From: an uncultured Pelagibacteraceae bacterium
GTDB taxonomy: Bacteria; Pseudomonadota; Alphaproteobacteria; Pelagibacterales; Pelagibacteraceae
NCBI GenBank assembly: GCA_902601545.1
Contig: CACKNR010000002.1
Coordinates: 1-64,000 of the forward strand
Direction: 5' to 3'
DNA: 64,000 nucleotides
Shown here: positions 33,956-43,417 of the stretch, one piece after another
How positions within the stretch are numbered: the stretch's first letter is position 1
Layout: the number at the start of each line of letters is the position of its first letter
Made by a program: the position numbers and the translations under genes
The notes under the pieces: model-generated
The model's database searches: none
Seen by the model: only the letters and a program-made list of their open reading frames with translations
What the model was told of the DNA's origin: nothing

Positions 33956-35781
33956 GAGGCTTTAGACTTTGCTCGAGATAGTCTTTTTCTTTCGTGTGGA
34001 TCTAAAATTAACTTTCTTAATCGACAGGATTTAGGTGTAATCTCTAATGCCTCATCAGTATTTAATAAACTTAGTTGTTCAGCTATAGCCATTTTTCTAA
34101 CTGGAGTTAAAACAACATTTTCATCAGTGTTTTGTGTCCTCATGTTTGTTAACTTCTTCCCTTTCATTACATTAATTTCAAGATCTCCAGCTTTAGATGA
34201 AATTCCTACTATCATACCTTCATAAACAGGATCATTATGAGCAACGAGCATTTCTCCTCTAGCTTGTAAATTAAAAATTGCAAACGCGACTGCTTTGCCT
34301 TTTTCAATTGATATGAGAGCACCATTTCTTCTTCCTTCCATTTCACCAGTGTAATCTCCATAGGAATGAAAAATTCTATTTATTACTCCAGTTCCTTTAG
34401 TTAAAGTCAAAAATTTACTTGTATAGCCCATCAAACCTCTGGTCGGCGCATGAAAAATTAGCCTTTTTTTATTTTTACCTGTATCTTTAAGATCAATAAG
34501 CTTACCTTTCCTTTTATTCATTGAGTCAATAATTTTTGATGAGTATTCTTCATCTAAATCCATAGTAATTTCCTCTATTGGTTCTTGTTTTTTTCCATTA
34601 ATATTTTCTTTAATTAAAACTTTGGGAGGACTTACAGTCATCTCAAACCCTTCACGCCTCATCTGGGTCAAAAGAATCTCTAACATCAACTCTCCTCGTC
34701 CGCTTATTATAAATGAGTCTTTATTAGAATTTTCTTTAAAATTGATTCCAACATTATTCTCAGCTTCTAGAATTAGTCGTTCGCGAATTTGAGTGCTGGT
34801 CAATTTTTTTCCTTCCGTTCCAGCTAAAGGAGAACTATTAACTGTAATTGTAATCGACATCGTTGGAGGATCAATAGGTGTGGCACTAATTGGTTTATTT
34901 AATTCTAAATCACAAATTGTATCTGCTACGTTTGCTTTTTCTAAACCTGCAATTATTACTATATCTCCTGCTTCTCCCGTTTGAATTGGTACTTTTTTAG
35001 TACCTTCATATCTAAATATTTTTGTTAATCTTCCCTCATCAACCTTTTCACCATTAAGATTTATCGCTTTAATTTGTTGGTTTGCTTTTGCAGTTCCCTG
35101 AGCTATTCTACCAACTAAACTTCTTCCTAAAAAACTATCAGCATAAAGTAGAGTAGAAAGCATAGCAAATGGTTTGGTTTTGTCTGAATTAGTCGGTTTT
35201 ACATGTTTCATAATTAAATCTAGCAATGGGTTTAAATTTTCTCTAAGACCATCAATATCTTTAGATGCCCACCCAGATCTACCGCTTGCATATAAAACAG
35301 GAAAATCTAATTGTTCTTCGCTAGCATCTAGGCTTACAAATAGATCAAAAGTTTCATTTAAAACCTCGTTAGCTCTTTGATCGGCTTTATCTAATTTATT
35401 TATAATTACTATTGGTCTTAACCCTTGTTTCAAAGCTTTAGCTAGTACAAATTTTGTTTGAGGCATCACTCCTTCTACAGAATCAATCAATAAGAGCGCT
35501 CCATCAGCCATATGTAAAACTCTTTCGACTTCTGCCGCAAAATCTCTGTGCCCCGGTGTGTCAATAATGTTTATTCTAGAGTCTTTCCAATTAATTGATG
35601 CGGGTTTTGCCAGAATTGTAATACCTCTCTCTTTTTCCAACTCTCCCGAGTCCATTACACGCTCTTCAACATTCTCATTTTCTCTAAATGATCCACTCTG
35701 TTTCATTAAACTATCTATAAGAGTTGTTTTACCGTGATCAACGTGAGCTATTATTGTAATGTTTCTTATTTCTGTTGTCAT
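33952..35781 (-). CDS. typA: Ribosome-associated GTPase TypA/BipA
   Basis: A 609-residue translational GTPase. The G1 motif AHVDHGKTTLIDSL is near residue 12, IDTPGHRDFAAEVERVL is G3, and INKLDKADQR is G4. The C-terminal half has the BipA-specific region MEGRRNGALISIEKGKAVAF. It acts in ribosome assembly and low-temperature or stress adaptation. The family N-terminus (short acidic start, then RNITIIAHVDHGKT) places the ATG at 35781, only two bases after the tRNA-fMet 3' end, so the message has no space for a ribosome-binding site of its own. Confidence 0.95.
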   Translation of the reverse strand: MTTEIRNITIIAHVDHGKTTLIDSLMKQSGSFRENENVEERVMDSGELEKERGITILAKPASINWKDSRINIIDTPGHRDFAAEVERVLHMADGALLLIDSVEGVMPQTKFVLAKALKQGLRPIVIINKLDKADQRANEVLNETFDLFVSLDASEEQLDFPVLYASGRSGWASKDIDGLRENLNPLLDLIMKHVKPTNSDKTKPFAMLSTLLYADSFLGRSLVGRIAQGTAKANQQIKAINLNGEKVDEGRLTKIFRYEGTKKVPIQTGEAGDIVIIAGLEKANVADTICDLELNKPISATPIDPPTMSITITVNSSPLAGTEGKKLTSTQIRERLILEAENNVGINFKENSNKDSFIISGRGELMLEILLTQMRREGFEMTVSPPKVLIKENINGKKQEPIEEITMDLDEEYSSKIIDSMNKRKGKLIDLKDTGKNKKRLIFHAPTRGLMGYTSKFLTLTKGTGVINRIFHSYGDYTGEMEGRRNGALISIEKGKAVAFAIFNLQARGEMLVAHNDPVYEGMIVGISSKAGDLEINVMKGKKLTNMRTQNTDENVVLTPVRKMAIAEQLSLLNTDEALEITPKSCRLRKLILDPHERKRLSRAKSKAS

Positions 35782-35783
35782 TT

Positions 35784-35860
<77 letters not shown>

Positions 35861-35865
35861 ATGAA

Positions 35866-36069
35866 TTATTTTTTCTTTATATTTATAGCTTGGAGTTTAT
35901 CTTTCTCCTCTTTAATATCATAAAAGACGGTTTGCTCTTCTTTTAAGACTCTTAGCTTCGAGTTCTCAAGTGTTGAAACATGAAGAAAGATATCTTTTTT
36001 TGTTTCATCGTCTGTAATAAATCCATATCCTTTTTTAGCGTTAAACCATTTTACTTTACCAGATGGCAT
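35866..36069 (-). CDS. Cold-shock domain protein (CspA family)
   Basis: A 67-residue cold-shock domain. GKVKWFNAKKGYGFITDDE carries RNP1 and IFLHVSTLE carries RNP2. The frame runs back to an ATG at 36084, but the ATG at 36069 is preceded by AGAGGA at the right distance and gives the family-typical MPSGKVKWFN start, so it is chosen. It binds single-stranded RNA and opens structure at low temperature. It is encoded between rpsU and the initiator tRNA on one strand. Confidence 0.9.
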   Translation of the reverse strand: MPSGKVKWFNAKKGYGFITDDETKKDIFLHVSTLENSKLRVLKEEQTVFYDIKEEKDKLQAINIKKK

Positions 36070-36096
36070 TTTTAATCCTCTCATTTTAAAATTTTT

Positions 36097-36291
36097 TTAG
36101 TATCTATTTTTAAGTTTTTGGAGCTTTTTAATTCTTTTCAAGTTTTCTGTTTGAACTCTCTTTTTTTTTTCAGAAGGCTTTTCGTATGTACTTTTCATTT
36201 TCATGACTTTGAAAAAACCCTCTTTTTGCAGCTTTCTTTTCAGAACCCTTATAGCTTGCTCTACATTATTATCTTTAACGTCTATTTTAAT
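36097..36291 (-). CDS. rpsU: 30S ribosomal protein S21 (bS21), non-standard ATT start
   Basis: A 64-residue protein reading MKIDVKDNNVEQAIRVLKRK then KLQKEG, EKPSEKKKRVQ and a tail rich in Lys and Arg: a clear alphaproteobacterial S21. In frame, a TAA lies at 36306-36304 and the codons after it are CTG, GAG, GTT, TTT, ATT, AAA; the first ATG would remove residues 1-29. ATT at 36291 matches the family N-terminus (M-Q-V-L-V-R-D-N-N-V) residue for residue and has GGAGG (36301-36297) five bases upstream. CTG at 36303 (68 residues) is the alternative. S21 helps ribosomes engage mRNA at initiation. Confidence 0.88.
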   Translation of the reverse strand: MKIDVKDNNVEQAIRVLKRKLQKEGFFKVMKMKSTYEKPSEKKKRVQTENLKRIKKLQKLKNRY

Positions 36292-36314
36292 AAAAACCTC
36301 CAGTTAATTTTCAT
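36282..36314 (-). CDS. Ten-codon upstream ORF overlapping the rpsU start
   Basis: ATG at 36314 opens MKINWRFLLK and stops with TAG at 36284-36282, nine bases inside rpsU in another frame. Its codons run through the GGAGG and the ATT start of rpsU, so translating it would cover the rpsU initiation site. No ribosome-binding site of its own is apparent. It may be chance. Confidence 0.3.
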   Translation of the reverse strand: MKINWRFLLK

Positions 36315-36342
36315 GGTTGTTATCAAGTAAATCTTAATTTGT

Positions 36343-36927
36343 CTATACAGAAGCTGCTTGAGCCTTTTTTTCCTCTCTTATCTTAGCTTTTTTTTCTCTT
36401 TCCACCCTTCTTTTTGCTTTGTCAAGACTCTTTTGAAAAGCTTCTTGAGTACATAAAGCTAAAATTACTGGATCTCTAGGCTTGAGGTTAGAAAAATTCC
36501 AATAACTTCTTTTTCTTATTAAAGAAACAGTACCCTTTGTACTTCCAACAAGTTTTGAAATTTGACCATCGGATAACTCAGATGCATTTTTACACAACCA
36601 AAGTATTGCATCGGGTCTGTCTTGCCTCTTAGAAAGTGGAGTGTATTTTGGTTTTTTTCTTTCTTTGACTTCAACTTCGTCAATTTTTTTTAATAATGTT
36701 AACTTTTTATTAGGGTCTCTAGAACAATTTTCGATCTCATCTCTAGAAAGCTGTCCTGCTAATATTGGATTATAGGCTTTAATGCCTTTCGCAACATCTC
36801 CATCAGCTATTCCTTTAATTTCTAATTCATGAAGATTACAAAATTCAGCTATCTGTCTAAAAGTAAGTGTTGTATTTTCTACTAACCAAACAGCAGTAGC
36901 TTTTGGCATAAATGGAGTTTCGTTCAT
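36343..36927 (-). CDS. trcR: Cell-cycle transcriptional regulator TrcR-type (DUF1013)
   Basis: A 194-residue protein of the alphaproteobacterial DUF1013 family. It begins MNETPFMPKATAVWLVENTT, followed by LTFRQIAEFCNLHELEIKGI, a helix-turn-helix-like region. DAILWLCKNASELSDGQISK then LVGSTKGTVSLIRKRSYWN is a second such region. The C-terminus is a Lys/Arg-rich helix. Members are recorded as regulators of cell-cycle genes in related bacteria. It starts three bases after the rpmE stop. Confidence 0.85.
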   Translation of the reverse strand: MNETPFMPKATAVWLVENTTLTFRQIAEFCNLHELEIKGIADGDVAKGIKAYNPILAGQLSRDEIENCSRDPNKKLTLLKKIDEVEVKERKKPKYTPLSKRQDRPDAILWLCKNASELSDGQISKLVGSTKGTVSLIRKRSYWNFSNLKPRDPVILALCTQEAFQKSLDKAKRRVEREKKAKIREEKKAQAASV

Positions 36928-36930
36928 AAA

Positions 36931-37155
36931 TTATTTCTTAGATCTTAAATTACTAAATTTTTTGTTGTATTTACTTACTCTTCCTTTATCTAGAATTTTT
37001 TGAGCTCCGCCAGTCCAAGCAAAATGAGACTTAGGGTCTATATCAAGTTTAAGAACATCATTTTCTTTTCCCCAAGTTGATTTTGTCTCAAATTCAGATC
37101 CATCGGTCATCACAACTTTAATTTTGTGATAATTTGGATGTATGTTTTTTTTCAT
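36931..37155 (-). CDS. rpmE: 50S ribosomal protein L31 (bL31)
   Basis: A 74-residue protein. [20 protein letters not shown] at the N-terminus and the motif [20 protein letters not shown] then NKKFSNL are diagnostic of L31. The zinc-binding cysteines are missing, as in the cysteine-free form. It precedes trcR with a three-base gap. Confidence 0.95.
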   Translation of the reverse strand: MKKNIHPNYHKIKVVMTDGSEFETKSTWGKENDVLKLDIDPKSHFAWTGGAQKILDKGRVSKYNKKFSNLRSKK

Positions 37156-37183
37156 GGGCCGAGTTTTATATTAATAATTGTTT

Positions 37184-37984
37184 TTACTCAATATCTTTTT
37201 TAATAATTAATTGTTTCAAATCCTCATGAATATTAGAATTGGAAGCTATTATATTCTTTTTTATATGATTATTCTTATCTTCTTCAAAAAAATCAACAAA
37301 CCCCCCAGCTTCCTTTAAAATTATTATGCCCGCTGCTATGTCCCAAAAATTTAATTCTCTCTGCCAATATCCGTCAAATCTACCACAAGCTACATAAGCC
37401 ACATCTAAAGCAGCACTTCCAAATTTTCTTACGTTAGAAACGTTTTTCGAAACATTTATATATTCTGAAAAAATTTTATCTTTAATTTTGCTCGCACCTT
37501 TTGGACCACCTGTCACAATTAATGAATCTTTGATATTCTTTTTATTTGAAACTCTTATTCTAGAATTGTTTAAAAAAGCACCGTTACCTTTTTCTGCACA
37601 AAACATTTCGTTCATGATTGGATTAAAAATAACTCCACATTTAATTTCTCCCTCTTCCTCGTAGCCTATTGATATTGCAAATTGAGGAATGCCATTTAGA
37701 AAATTCATTGTCCCATCAATAGGGTCTATTATCCATCTGTTTTTTAAATTTGATTTATTGATTATTCCAGTCTCTTCAGTAATAATTCCATATTCTGGAT
37801 GCGCTTTCTGCAATTCATCAATTAAAATTTTTTCTGTTCTTTTGTCAGCTGAGGTGACGAAATCACCTGGACCCTTAGTAGAAACTTGTAAATTTTCTAT
37901 CTCTCCAAAATCTCTTATAAGATATCTGGACGCTTTTTCACATGCTCTAGTAATTAAATTTATTTTAGGAGAGTTTAATCTCAT
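37184..37984 (-). CDS. suhB: Inositol monophosphatase family protein (SuhB)
   Basis: A 266-residue phosphatase. GDFVTSADKRTEKILIDEL, the acidic EETG near residue 70, and the metal site WIIDPIDGTMNFLNGIPQFA are the family motifs; YWQRELNFWDIAAGIIILKE is the second signature. It removes phosphate from inositol phosphates or related sugar phosphates, and in some bacteria SuhB also acts in rRNA transcription. The first codon on the longest frame is TTG at 37987. The ATG at 37984, overlapping the efp TGA by one base (TGATG), is preferred. Confidence 0.9.
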   Translation of the reverse strand: MRLNSPKINLITRACEKASRYLIRDFGEIENLQVSTKGPGDFVTSADKRTEKILIDELQKAHPEYGIITEETGIINKSNLKNRWIIDPIDGTMNFLNGIPQFAISIGYEEEGEIKCGVIFNPIMNEMFCAEKGNGAFLNNSRIRVSNKKNIKDSLIVTGGPKGASKIKDKIFSEYINVSKNVSNVRKFGSAALDVAYVACGRFDGYWQRELNFWDIAAGIIILKEAGGFVDFFEEDKNNHIKKNIIASNSNIHEDLKQLIIKKDIE

Positions 37985-38547
37985 CAATTCACTCTTTTTA
38001 CATATTCTAATGTTCTAGTATCAATAATAATCTTTTCTCCACTTTCAATGAATGGAGGAACATTAATTTTAATTCCACAATCTAGTAATGCGGGCTTATA
38101 TGAAGATGAAGCAGTTTGGTTTTTTATAGCAGCATCTGTGGTTTCTATTTTACACTCAATATTATTGGGCAGTTCAATTGAAATTGGTTTTTCCTCCATA
38201 AAAGAAATTGTGACCTCTAAATTCTCTTTTAAAAGTTTGTATTGTTCACCAGTAATTTTTTTTGGAATTTCAACTTGCTCAAATGTCTTATTATCCATGA
38301 AATGGCAACTCTCACCATCTAAGTACAAAAAATTAAATTTTTTTTCATCTACTTCTGCTTTTTCAACAGTTTCACTTGATCTAAATCTTTCATTTAATTT
38401 TGTGCCCTTAACTATACTTTTTAATTCAACTTGATTGAAGGCTCCGCCTTTTCCAGGTTTAACATGTTGTGTTTTTAGGACGTTCCAATAATCGTTTTTG
38501 TGTTCGATTATCATTCCAGGCTTTATTTCATTTGCTGTTATTTTCAT
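37984..38547 (-). CDS. efp: Translation elongation factor P
   Basis: A 187-residue protein. MKITANEIKPGMIIEHKNDY opens the KOW domain, and HVKPGKGGAF presents the Lys at about residue 33, the site of beta-lysyl modification in the EpmA/EpmB branch. VNVPPFIESGEKI-type C-terminal OB region (here INVPPFIESGEKIIIDTRT) is typical. It relieves stalling at polyproline. It overlaps thiE by four bases and suhB by one. Confidence 0.95.
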   Translation of the reverse strand: MKITANEIKPGMIIEHKNDYWNVLKTQHVKPGKGGAFNQVELKSIVKGTKLNERFRSSETVEKAEVDEKKFNFLYLDGESCHFMDNKTFEQVEIPKKITGEQYKLLKENLEVTISFMEEKPISIELPNNIECKIETTDAAIKNQTASSSYKPALLDCGIKINVPPFIESGEKIIIDTRTLEYVKRVN

Positions 38548-39146
38548 TTAAACTTTCTAATAGCTAATTCAGGTTTCAATTTTGGGTTATCCCAAATAAA
38601 ACTTGATATTGCAATATATTTTGCTCCTGCTCTTATTAATTTTTTGTAATTTTTATTATTTATTCCACCTATTGCTACAATAGGTTTTTTTAAGTTCTTT
38701 TTTGCCCATCTCAAAATATTAAGATTGGCTTTTATTGCATTTTGCTTAAGTTTGGATTTAAAAAAAGATCCAAAAGCAATATAACTTGCATTGTTTTTAA
38801 TTGCATTTATTGCAAGTCTTTTTGAGTTATGACATGTGATACCAAATATTTTATTTTTTAGTTTTTTTCTTGCTTCTGAAAACGATCCATCGTGTTGACC
38901 CATATGACATCCATCAGCATTTATTTTCGATGCTAAAATAAAATTATCATTAATGATAAACTTAACTTTATGCTTAGTGGTAATTTTTATAATTCTTTTA
39001 GATAAATTAAGAAGTTTTTTTTGACTCAAATTTTTTAATCTTAATTGAAAATACTTCACATTCTTAAAAGACAATACTTTTTCTAAACTAGTGAGGAAAT
39101 TCTGATCAATTTTATTAGGTGAAATTAAGTATACTAATTTCTTCAA
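38544..39146 (-). CDS. thiE: Thiamine-phosphate synthase (ThiE family)
   Basis: A 200-residue TIM-barrel. FQLRLKNLS, FIINDNFILASKINADGCHM then GQHDGS, GITCHNS and PIVAIGGINNKN are the ThiE motifs, with the late GA-x-YIAISSFI phosphate site. It joins HMP-pyrophosphate and a thiazole phosphate. It lies five bases after fba, and thiD is at 57046. In SAR11 HMP is taken up rather than made, so these two enzymes are the retained part of the pathway. Some catalytic residues look conservative variants, hence slightly reduced certainty on activity. Confidence 0.85.
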   Translation of the reverse strand: MKKLVYLISPNKIDQNFLTSLEKVLSFKNVKYFQLRLKNLSQKKLLNLSKRIIKITTKHKVKFIINDNFILASKINADGCHMGQHDGSFSEARKKLKNKIFGITCHNSKRLAINAIKNNASYIAFGSFFKSKLKQNAIKANLNILRWAKKNLKKPIVAIGGINNKNYKKLIRAGAKYIAISSFIWDNPKLKPELAIRKFK

Positions 39147-39151
39147 ATGTT

Positions 39152-40168
39152 TTAGGCCGCAAATTCTTTCTCTAATTTTTCAGACCACTCCCCTTTAGAT
39201 GACAGACCATTCATTTTTGCTCTATGGTTAAAGGCTTTTTGTATATTTTCTGTATTTTCTTGATTTTTTCCAAATTCCTTCAATGCACTTGCTTGCAACC
39301 CTCTTCCATAAGAGAAAGTAATTAAAAAATTACTATCATTTATTTTGTTTATTTCATTAAGATTTTTACTAGACTCGATTTCAGATTGACCGCCCGATAA
39401 AAAGGCAATTCCAGGAACATCACTAGGAACATTTTTCTTTAAGCACTCTAAAGTTTTTTTTGCAATTTCTTCTGTATTAGATTTATCTTTGCACTCCGAG
39501 CCAGGTATAACCATATTAGGTTTAAGAACAGTTCCACTCAAATCAACTTTATATATTTCTAGTTCGTTATAACACTCATTAAGTACATTTGTTGTAACTT
39601 GATAGCATTTATCAATGTTATGTGAACCATCCATTAAAACTTCTGGTTCGACTATCGGCACCATTTCAGCTTCTTGAACTAAAGCAGCGTATCTTGCTAA
39701 TGCGTGAGCATTAGACTTAATAGATTGGGCAGATGGAAATTTATCTGAAATTTTATAAACAGCTCTCCATTTCGTAAATCTCGCACCTAAATCATAATAC
39801 TCTTTTAATCTTTCTCGCAAACCATCTAAACCCTCTGTTACAGTTTCATCACTAGATCCAGCAAGTGGTTTAGCACCTTTATCAACTTTTATTCCAGGTA
39901 CTGCTCCATGTTTAGATATTAATTCTGGAATTGATGGACCTAAGGTAGTTTTTTGTCTTATTGTTTCATCAAATAAAATTACTCCCCCAATATAATCTTT
40001 CATAGCACTCGAATTAAAAAGAGTTTGTCTAAAATTTAGTCTATTTTTTTCTATGTTTTCAACATTTATACTTTTAAATCTTTTAGCTATTGTTCCAGTA
40101 CTTTCATCTGCAGCAAGGATACCTTTTCCTTTAGCGCACATTTTTTTAGCTATTTCATTTAATGTCAT
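39152..40168 (-). CDS. fba: Class I fructose-bisphosphate aldolase
   Basis: A 338-residue class I (Schiff-base) aldolase. KGKGILAADESTGTIAKRFK at the N-terminus, PIVEPEVLMDGSHNI, TVLKPNMVIPGSE with the Lys, FLSGGQSEIESSKNLNEINK and ITFSYGRGLQASALK all match the vertebrate-type family. It splits fructose 1,6-bisphosphate to dihydroxyacetone phosphate and glyceraldehyde phosphate. It follows pgk by nine bases. Confidence 0.95.
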   Translation of the reverse strand: MTLNEIAKKMCAKGKGILAADESTGTIAKRFKSINVENIEKNRLNFRQTLFNSSAMKDYIGGVILFDETIRQKTTLGPSIPELISKHGAVPGIKVDKGAKPLAGSSDETVTEGLDGLRERLKEYYDLGARFTKWRAVYKISDKFPSAQSIKSNAHALARYAALVQEAEMVPIVEPEVLMDGSHNIDKCYQVTTNVLNECYNELEIYKVDLSGTVLKPNMVIPGSECKDKSNTEEIAKKTLECLKKNVPSDVPGIAFLSGGQSEIESSKNLNEINKINDSNFLITFSYGRGLQASALKEFGKNQENTENIQKAFNHRAKMNGLSSKGEWSEKLEKEFAA

Positions 40169-40177
40169 AGCGATTAT

Positions 40178-41368
40178 TTATTTTAAAACACTTATACCAG
40201 GCAAGTCTTTTCCTTCTAAGTACTCTAAAAATGCTCCTCCTGCTGTTGATAAGTGAGAGAAAGTAAGTTTGTCATTACTTTTATTTATTGCTGCGAGAGT
40301 GTCTCCACCTCCAAGAATAGATATTAAAGATTTTTCAATAGTATTTTTAGAGATATTTTCTGCAATCGATAATGTGCCTTTTAAGAAGTTCTTATTTTCA
40401 AAATACCCGGCTGGCCCATTCCACAGAACAGTATTTGACTCGTTAATCCTTTTTTGAATTTTTTTGATTGTATTGAAGCCGATATCTAAAATTATTTCAT
40501 TTTCTTGAATCTCATCAAGATTTTTATTTTTACCAGTTCCTTCAAAGTTTATTCCTACCATGCAATCTTCAGGTATCAATATTTTACAATTATATTGCTC
40601 TGCTTTTTTATAAATATTTGCTATTGTCTCTTTTGTATTCTTTTCAACTAAAGATTTACCAACTTTTAAATTCTTATGAACAAAGAAATTATTAGCCATT
40701 GCCCCAACAATCACTATACTATTTACTTTTTTTATAAGATTTGTAATAACATTAATTTTTGTAGAAATTTTTGATCCTCCGATAATGCAAGTGACTGGTT
40801 CTTTTTTATTTTTTATAACAAGATTAATTGCCGTTATCTCTTTTTTTAGTAATGGACCAGCAAAACTTTTTTTTACAAATTTTGTTATACTATGCACAGA
40901 TGCTTGTTTCCTATGGGAGCATGAAAATGCATCATTAATATAAATATCCCCAAGTTCACCTAACTTTTTTGAAAAATCTTGGCCATCTTCGGTTTCTTCT
41001 TTAAAAAATCTTATATTCTCAATTAATATTACCTCACCCCCTTTTAGGTGAGAAAATTTTTCTTTAGTTTCACCATCAAAAGTTCCTCTAAAAAAATAAA
41101 CATTAGTTTTAAGCGCATCTTTGAGATACTTGTAGATAGGTATTAAAGACAGGTCAGGTACATTAATTCCTTTAGGTCGACCTAAATGACTTATAATTAT
41201 AATTTTTGCTTTTTTTTCAATTAATCTATTTATAAAAGGTAAACATAAAGTTATTCTTGTATCATCTTTTATAACTTTGTCTTTAATTGGAACATTTAAG
41301 TCTAATCTAAGAATTATCTTTTGATCTTTGATTTCTAAATCGTCAGGAAAGAAATTTATTTCATCCAT
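40178..41368 (-). CDS. pgk: Phosphoglycerate kinase
   Basis: A 396-residue kinase. ILRLDLNVPIKDKVIKDDTR, IISHLGRPKG, LIENIRFFKEE, INDAFSCSHRKQASVHSI, and ILGGGDTLAAI then HLSTAGGAFLEYLEG are all diagnostic. It makes ATP from 1,3-bisphosphoglycerate. It begins nine bases after tkt; the usual gap gene of alphaproteobacterial tkt-gap-pgk-fba clusters is not between them. Confidence 0.96.
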   Translation of the reverse strand: MDEINFFPDDLEIKDQKIILRLDLNVPIKDKVIKDDTRITLCLPFINRLIEKKAKIIIISHLGRPKGINVPDLSLIPIYKYLKDALKTNVYFFRGTFDGETKEKFSHLKGGEVILIENIRFFKEETEDGQDFSKKLGELGDIYINDAFSCSHRKQASVHSITKFVKKSFAGPLLKKEITAINLVIKNKKEPVTCIIGGSKISTKINVITNLIKKVNSIVIVGAMANNFFVHKNLKVGKSLVEKNTKETIANIYKKAEQYNCKILIPEDCMVGINFEGTGKNKNLDEIQENEIILDIGFNTIKKIQKRINESNTVLWNGPAGYFENKNFLKGTLSIAENISKNTIEKSLISILGGGDTLAAINKSNDKLTFSHLSTAGGAFLEYLEGKDLPGISVLK

Positions 41369-41377
41369 GGACTTCTA

Positions 41378-43360
41378 TTACTCTCTCAATTTTTTTTGAA
41401 TAAAATTAGTTATATTTTCCTCTGATAATTTAAAATGTTTGTAAACTTCTTTATAAGGAGCACTTTCACCAAATTTATCTATACCTAAATTGCTACCTTT
41501 ATTTTTAATATATTTTTGCCAAGACATTACACTTCCAGCTTCTAATGTGATGATCAGTGAGTTTTCCTCTAAAATATCTTTCCGGTAATCTTCAGGTTGT
41601 TTATCAAAAAGCTCCATACATGGCATTGAAACTACTTTTGAGTGGATATTGTTTTCTTTAAGTTTATTTTGAACTTTTAAGGCGAGTTCTACCTCAGTAC
41701 CTGAGGCAATCAATGTTACATTACTCTCATGAGAAGTTAAATTAATGACATAGGCTCCTTTTTCACATTTATTCTCTTTAGAATTGCTTGGATTGATGTA
41801 AGGAACTTTTTGTCTCGATAAAGCAATAGCACTTGGGTTATTTTCACTTTTTAAAGCTATTTCCCAACATTCAAATGTTTCATTAATATCTGCTGGCCTG
41901 AAGACATTTAAATTTGGAATTGCTCGTAAGCCAGTAAGTTGTTCTATAGGTTGGTGAGTAGGACCATCTTCACCAAGACCAATCGAGTCGTGTGAAAAAA
42001 CGTAAATTACCTTAAGACCCATTAAAGCAGAAAGTCTTATAGAAGGTTTACAATAATCTGAGAATATTAAAAATGTTCCACCATAAGGTATTATACCTCC
42101 ATAAAGTGCTAAACCATTCATAATTGCTGCCATGCCATGTTCTCTAACCCCGTAATGAATATAATTTCCATTAAAATTTTTAGAGTTTATAATTTTAGAA
42201 TTATTTGTTTTTGTATTATTAGAACCGCTTAAATCTGCAGAACCACCTATTAATTTAGGAAGTAGAGCAGAAATTTTTTCTATAGCAGCCATTGAGCATT
42301 GTCGTGTGGCTAAACTTGGCTTAGATTCAAAATATTTATCTTTTTCCTCACGAATTAAATTTTCTAGACCGTTCAAATCCAATTTCTCATTAGCGCCGTT
42401 AAGTTCACTTTTAATTTTAGGATTTTTTTTATTTACTGTTTCAAGCCATTTATTTTCAAGTTGCTCACCCTTGTTACCTATATTTCTCCATTCATCTAGT
42501 ATTTCTTGAGGTACTTCAAATGGCTGGTTGTTCCATTTTAGTTTTTTTCTCACTAAAGCTATTTCTTCATCTCCTAAAGGAGAGCCGTGAGAGGAAGCTT
42601 TACCAGATTTATTAGGTGATCCAAATCCTATTATAGTTTTACAAGATATTATTGTAGGTTTTTTTGATTTTGATGCTTTTGTTATCGCTTTTGAAATTTG
42701 TTTTTCATTGTGACCGTTTACCTCTAAGAAGCTCCAACCGTAAGACTCAAATCTTTTTTTGTAATTATCTGAAACACTCAGCGATGTTGAACCGTCGATT
42801 GAAATTTTATTATTGTCAAAAAAAACTATTAAATTTTTTAATTTAAGATGGCCAGCCAGACTCATTGCTTCATGACTTATTCCCTCCATTAAGTCCCCGT
42901 CACTTGCAATTACGTAAGTTTTGTTATTAATAATATTTGAACCAAATCTTTTTCTGAAAATTTCTTCAGCTATTGCCATTCCAACCGCATTACCTAAGCC
43001 CTGACCTAAAGGCCCAGTTGTTGTCTCAATACCCGTTCCTTTTTGATACTCAGGGTGTCCAGCGCATATAGAATTAAGTTGTCTAAAATTTTTAATATCT
43101 TCAATTGATACACTTTCATATCCAGTTAAATGGAGCAAAGAATAAAGTAACATTGACCCATGCCCTGCAGATAAAATAAATCTATCTCTATTAATCCAAC
43201 CCGGATTTTTTGGGTTAAACCTCAGGTGGTATTTGAAAAGAACAGTTGCAACATCTGCCATACCCATAGGCATACCTGGATGACCAGAGTTTGCTTTTTG
43301 CACAGCATCAATTGATAAAAATCTTACTGCGTTAGATAATTGATTAAATTTTATGCTCAC
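41378..43360 (-). CDS. tkt: Transketolase
   Basis: A 660-residue thiamine-diphosphate enzyme. [20 protein letters not shown] near residue 20, [36 protein letters not shown], and [20 protein letters not shown] (cofactor metal motif) are present, as is [20 protein letters not shown]. It moves two-carbon units in the pentose phosphate route. The start codon is GTG at 43360. It diverges from the coiled-coil/zapA genes across a 57-base gap. Confidence 0.96.
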   Translation of the reverse strand: MSIKFNQLSNAVRFLSIDAVQKANSGHPGMPMGMADVATVLFKYHLRFNPKNPGWINRDRFILSAGHGSMLLYSLLHLTGYESVSIEDIKNFRQLNSICAGHPEYQKGTGIETTTGPLGQGLGNAVGMAIAEEIFRKRFGSNIINNKTYVIASDGDLMEGISHEAMSLAGHLKLKNLIVFFDNNKISIDGSTSLSVSDNYKKRFESYGWSFLEVNGHNEKQISKAITKASKSKKPTIISCKTIIGFGSPNKSGKASSHGSPLGDEEIALVRKKLKWNNQPFEVPQEILDEWRNIGNKGEQLENKWLETVNKKNPKIKSELNGANEKLDLNGLENLIREEKDKYFESKPSLATRQCSMAAIEKISALLPKLIGGSADLSGSNNTKTNNSKIINSKNFNGNYIHYGVREHGMAAIMNGLALYGGIIPYGGTFLIFSDYCKPSIRLSALMGLKVIYVFSHDSIGLGEDGPTHQPIEQLTGLRAIPNLNVFRPADINETFECWEIALKSENNPSAIALSRQKVPYINPSNSKENKCEKGAYVINLTSHESNVTLIASGTEVELALKVQNKLKENNIHSKVVSMPCMELFDKQPEDYRKDILEENSLIITLEAGSVMSWQKYIKNKGSNLGIDKFGESAPYKEVYKHFKLSEENITNFIQKKLRE

Positions 43361-43403
43361 TTTTTATTACCTATATAGACTTAAACTAAGTATATCAATA
43401 ATA

Positions 43404-43412
43404 TGATATAAT
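43404..43412 (+). promoter_or_regulatory. Extended -10 element before the zapA pair
   Basis: TGATATAAT, an extended -10, ends five bases before the ATG at 43418. No good -35 is seen at the usual distance. A start site seven bases downstream of the -10 would fall on the ATG, which suggests a leaderless message. No Shine-Dalgarno sequence precedes the ATG. Confidence 0.45.
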
Positions 43413-43417
43413 TATTT

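Noticed and set aside
36118..36330. A 70-codon + strand frame opposite rpsU
   Set aside because: It is the reverse strand of the rpsU gene; the translation is Phe/Leu-rich without a domain, while the minus strand gives an unmistakable S21.
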